Shown: one piece after another, positions 20,337 to 21,184 of the stretch
How positions within the stretch are numbered: position 1 is the stretch's first letter
How the letters are laid out: each line of letters opens with the position of its first letter
Assembly (NCBI GenBank): GCA_015487455.1
Contig: WFPR01000228.1
Span: 1-21,184 of the forward strand
Source: Candidatus Bipolaricaulota bacterium
GTDB taxonomy: Bacteria; Bipolaricaulota; Bipolaricaulia; RBG-16-55-9
Direction: 5' to 3'
DNA length: 21,184 bases
The notes under the pieces: model-generated
Database searches by the model: none
What the model saw: only the letters and a program-made list of their open reading frames with translations
What the model was told of the DNA's origin: nothing
Made by a program: the position numbers and the translations under genes

Positions 20337-21184
20337 ATGATGCCCCTGCTTACGTGGTTGATCGCGCGTCGCTGGCTCCTCCTGGGGGCGCTCCTTGGCG
20401 CGGGCCTGCTGGCCCTCCCGCGCCCCCCCGACCTGTCCCCGGAGGGCCAGCGGGCGCTGGCCCTGCTCGGGACGGCGCTGGTCTTCCTCGCGACCGAGGC
20501 GATCCCGCTGCCCGCCACGGCCCTGCTGATCGCCGTCGGCCAGGTCATGCTGGGCCTGGGCGAGCCGAACGCCGTGGCCCGCTCGTTCATGAGCGACGCG
20601 GTCTTCTTCATCATGGGCTCGTTGATGATCTCCGTGGCGCTCGTCAAGCGCAAGCTCGACGTCTGGATCGCCTTCGAGCTGCTGCGCCTGACCGGGCCGG
20701 ACGTCCGCCGCATTGCGTTCGGGTTGGTGACCGTCTCGGCAATTCTAGCGTCGTTTGTGGGGCAGCCGACCGTGGCCGCCATGATGCTGCCCGTGGTCCT
20801 GGGGATCCTCTCGGCCGCCGAGCGGGCGCTCGCCCACCCCCACCCGTCCGGGGCGAGGCCGCCGCTGCGGGAGCTGGCCGCGCTGCTCTTGCTGGCCATC
20901 GCCTACGGCTGCGCGATCGCCAGCCTGGGCACCCCGTCCGGCGGGGCGCGCAACGCGATCATGATCGACTACTGGCGCCGGATGTTCGGGATCCAGATCG
21001 ACTACGCCCGCTGGATGCTCTACGCCTACCCCCTCGTGCTGCTGCAGATCCCGGTCGTCGCGCTCGTGCTGCTCGGCACCTTCCGCCCCGAGGTGCGCCA
21101 CCTCAAGCGGGCCCTGGTGCTGCTGCGCCAGGAGGTCCAGGGTCGAAGCCAGGGTAGGAGTGGGGGTGGGAATGGGAATGGGGA
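20337..21184 (+). CDS. SLC13/DASS-family-like membrane permease, 3' truncated
   Basis: The frame is open from tandem ATGs (20337, 20340) to the window edge, giving 282 residues without a stop. About seven hydrophobic segments are seen (near 12-27, 41-55, 59-76, 88-104, 126-141, 146-160, 179-197, and one after 227). LATEAIPLPATALLI (51-65) and ASFVGQPTVAAMMLPVV (138-154) fit the divalent-anion:sodium symporter family, as does ASLGTPSGGARNAI (195-208). The first substrate motif, Ser-Asn-Thr in characterised members, reads Gly-Gln-Pro here (142-144). The ligand (dicarboxylate, sulfate or other) is therefore uncertain. A Gly/Asn/Ser-rich run encoded by a GGGAAT repeat begins at about residue 269, probably a cytoplasmic loop. 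No clear ribosome site is present. Confidence 0.8.
   Translation, partial: MMPLLTWLIARRWLLLGALLGAGLLALPRPPDLSPEGQRALALLGTALVFLATEAIPLPATALLIAVGQVMLGLGEPNAVARSFMSDAVFFIMGSLMISVALVKRKLDVWIAFELLRLTGPDVRRIAFGLVTVSAILASFVGQPTVAAMMLPVVLGILSAAERALAHPHPSGARPPLRELAALLLLAIAYGCAIASLGTPSGGARNAIMIDYWRRMFGIQIDYARWMLYAYPLVLLQIPVVALVLLGTFRPEVRHLKRALVLLRQEVQGRSQGRSGGGNGNG
21162..21184 (+). repeat. GGGAAT hexamer repeat at the window edge
   Basis: GGGAAT occurs twice after a G/T-rich variant and seems to continue beyond the window. It lies in frame within the permease gene and encodes a Gly-Asn run. Confidence 0.65.

Noticed and set aside
19430..21157. A 575-codon plus-strand frame covering panB and the permease region
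   Set aside because: It runs antisense to panB and then out of frame with the permease, whose own frame gives proper hydrophobic segments.
1..21184. CRISPR array, prophage, insertion sequence, integron, defence island or biosynthetic cluster
   Set aside because: No spaced direct repeats, transposase, integrase, capsid or defence proteins were found. The one TA pair is the only accessory-type element.

Overview
The window comes from a high-GC bacterial chromosome, roughly two-thirds G+C by eye. It carries almost only housekeeping genes, densely packed on both strands. The lineage cannot be named with confidence. A TM1570-type SPOUT methyltransferase lies beside trmD, an arrangement known from Thermotogae, Aquificae, Deltaproteobacteria and other deep lineages. 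There is also a single-repeat S-layer-homology (SLH) protein, and the proteins are rich in Arg and Glu. Together these suggest an uncultivated, possibly thermophilic, deep-branching bacterium; this is inference. No rRNA, tRNA, CRISPR array, phage gene or insertion sequence was seen.

Layout: (1) 1-1762, the end of the shikimate genes aroA (5' truncated) and aroE. (2) 1790-3295, a leftward CorC/HlyC-type CBS membrane protein with an unusual charged insertion, convergent with aroE. (3) 3321-5290, a divergent promoter region and accB-accC (acetyl-CoA carboxylase). (4) 5304-10066, a ffh-rpsP-khpA-trmD-SPOUT methyltransferase-rplS-lepB block for protein targeting, ribosome and tRNA maturation, lacking the usual rimM. 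(5) 10184-11021, an SLH/coiled-coil envelope protein with its own promoter and leader hairpin. (6) 11033-12937, leftward tig-clpP without clpX. (7) 13045-17936, a five-gene LivKHMGF-type amino-acid ABC transporter with a Tat-type binding protein. (8) 17903-20248, leftward panB - antitoxin - RelE-like toxin - panE, where a toxin-antitoxin pair sits inside the pantoate pathway genes and is joined to panE by stop/start overlaps. (9) 20288-21184, a divergent DASS/SLC13-like permease running off the window.

Promoters look like sigma-70 sites, typically near 17-18 bp spacing, with short predicted leaders. Two divergent intergenic regions have back-to-back promoters with shared or overlapping -35 boxes. 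Short 6-bp-periodic low-complexity tracts recur at protein termini, in linkers and between genes. I saw no clearly new multi-gene system. The best leads are the TA module embedded between panB and panE, the shared -35 architecture, the CorC charged insertion, and the hexamer tracts.
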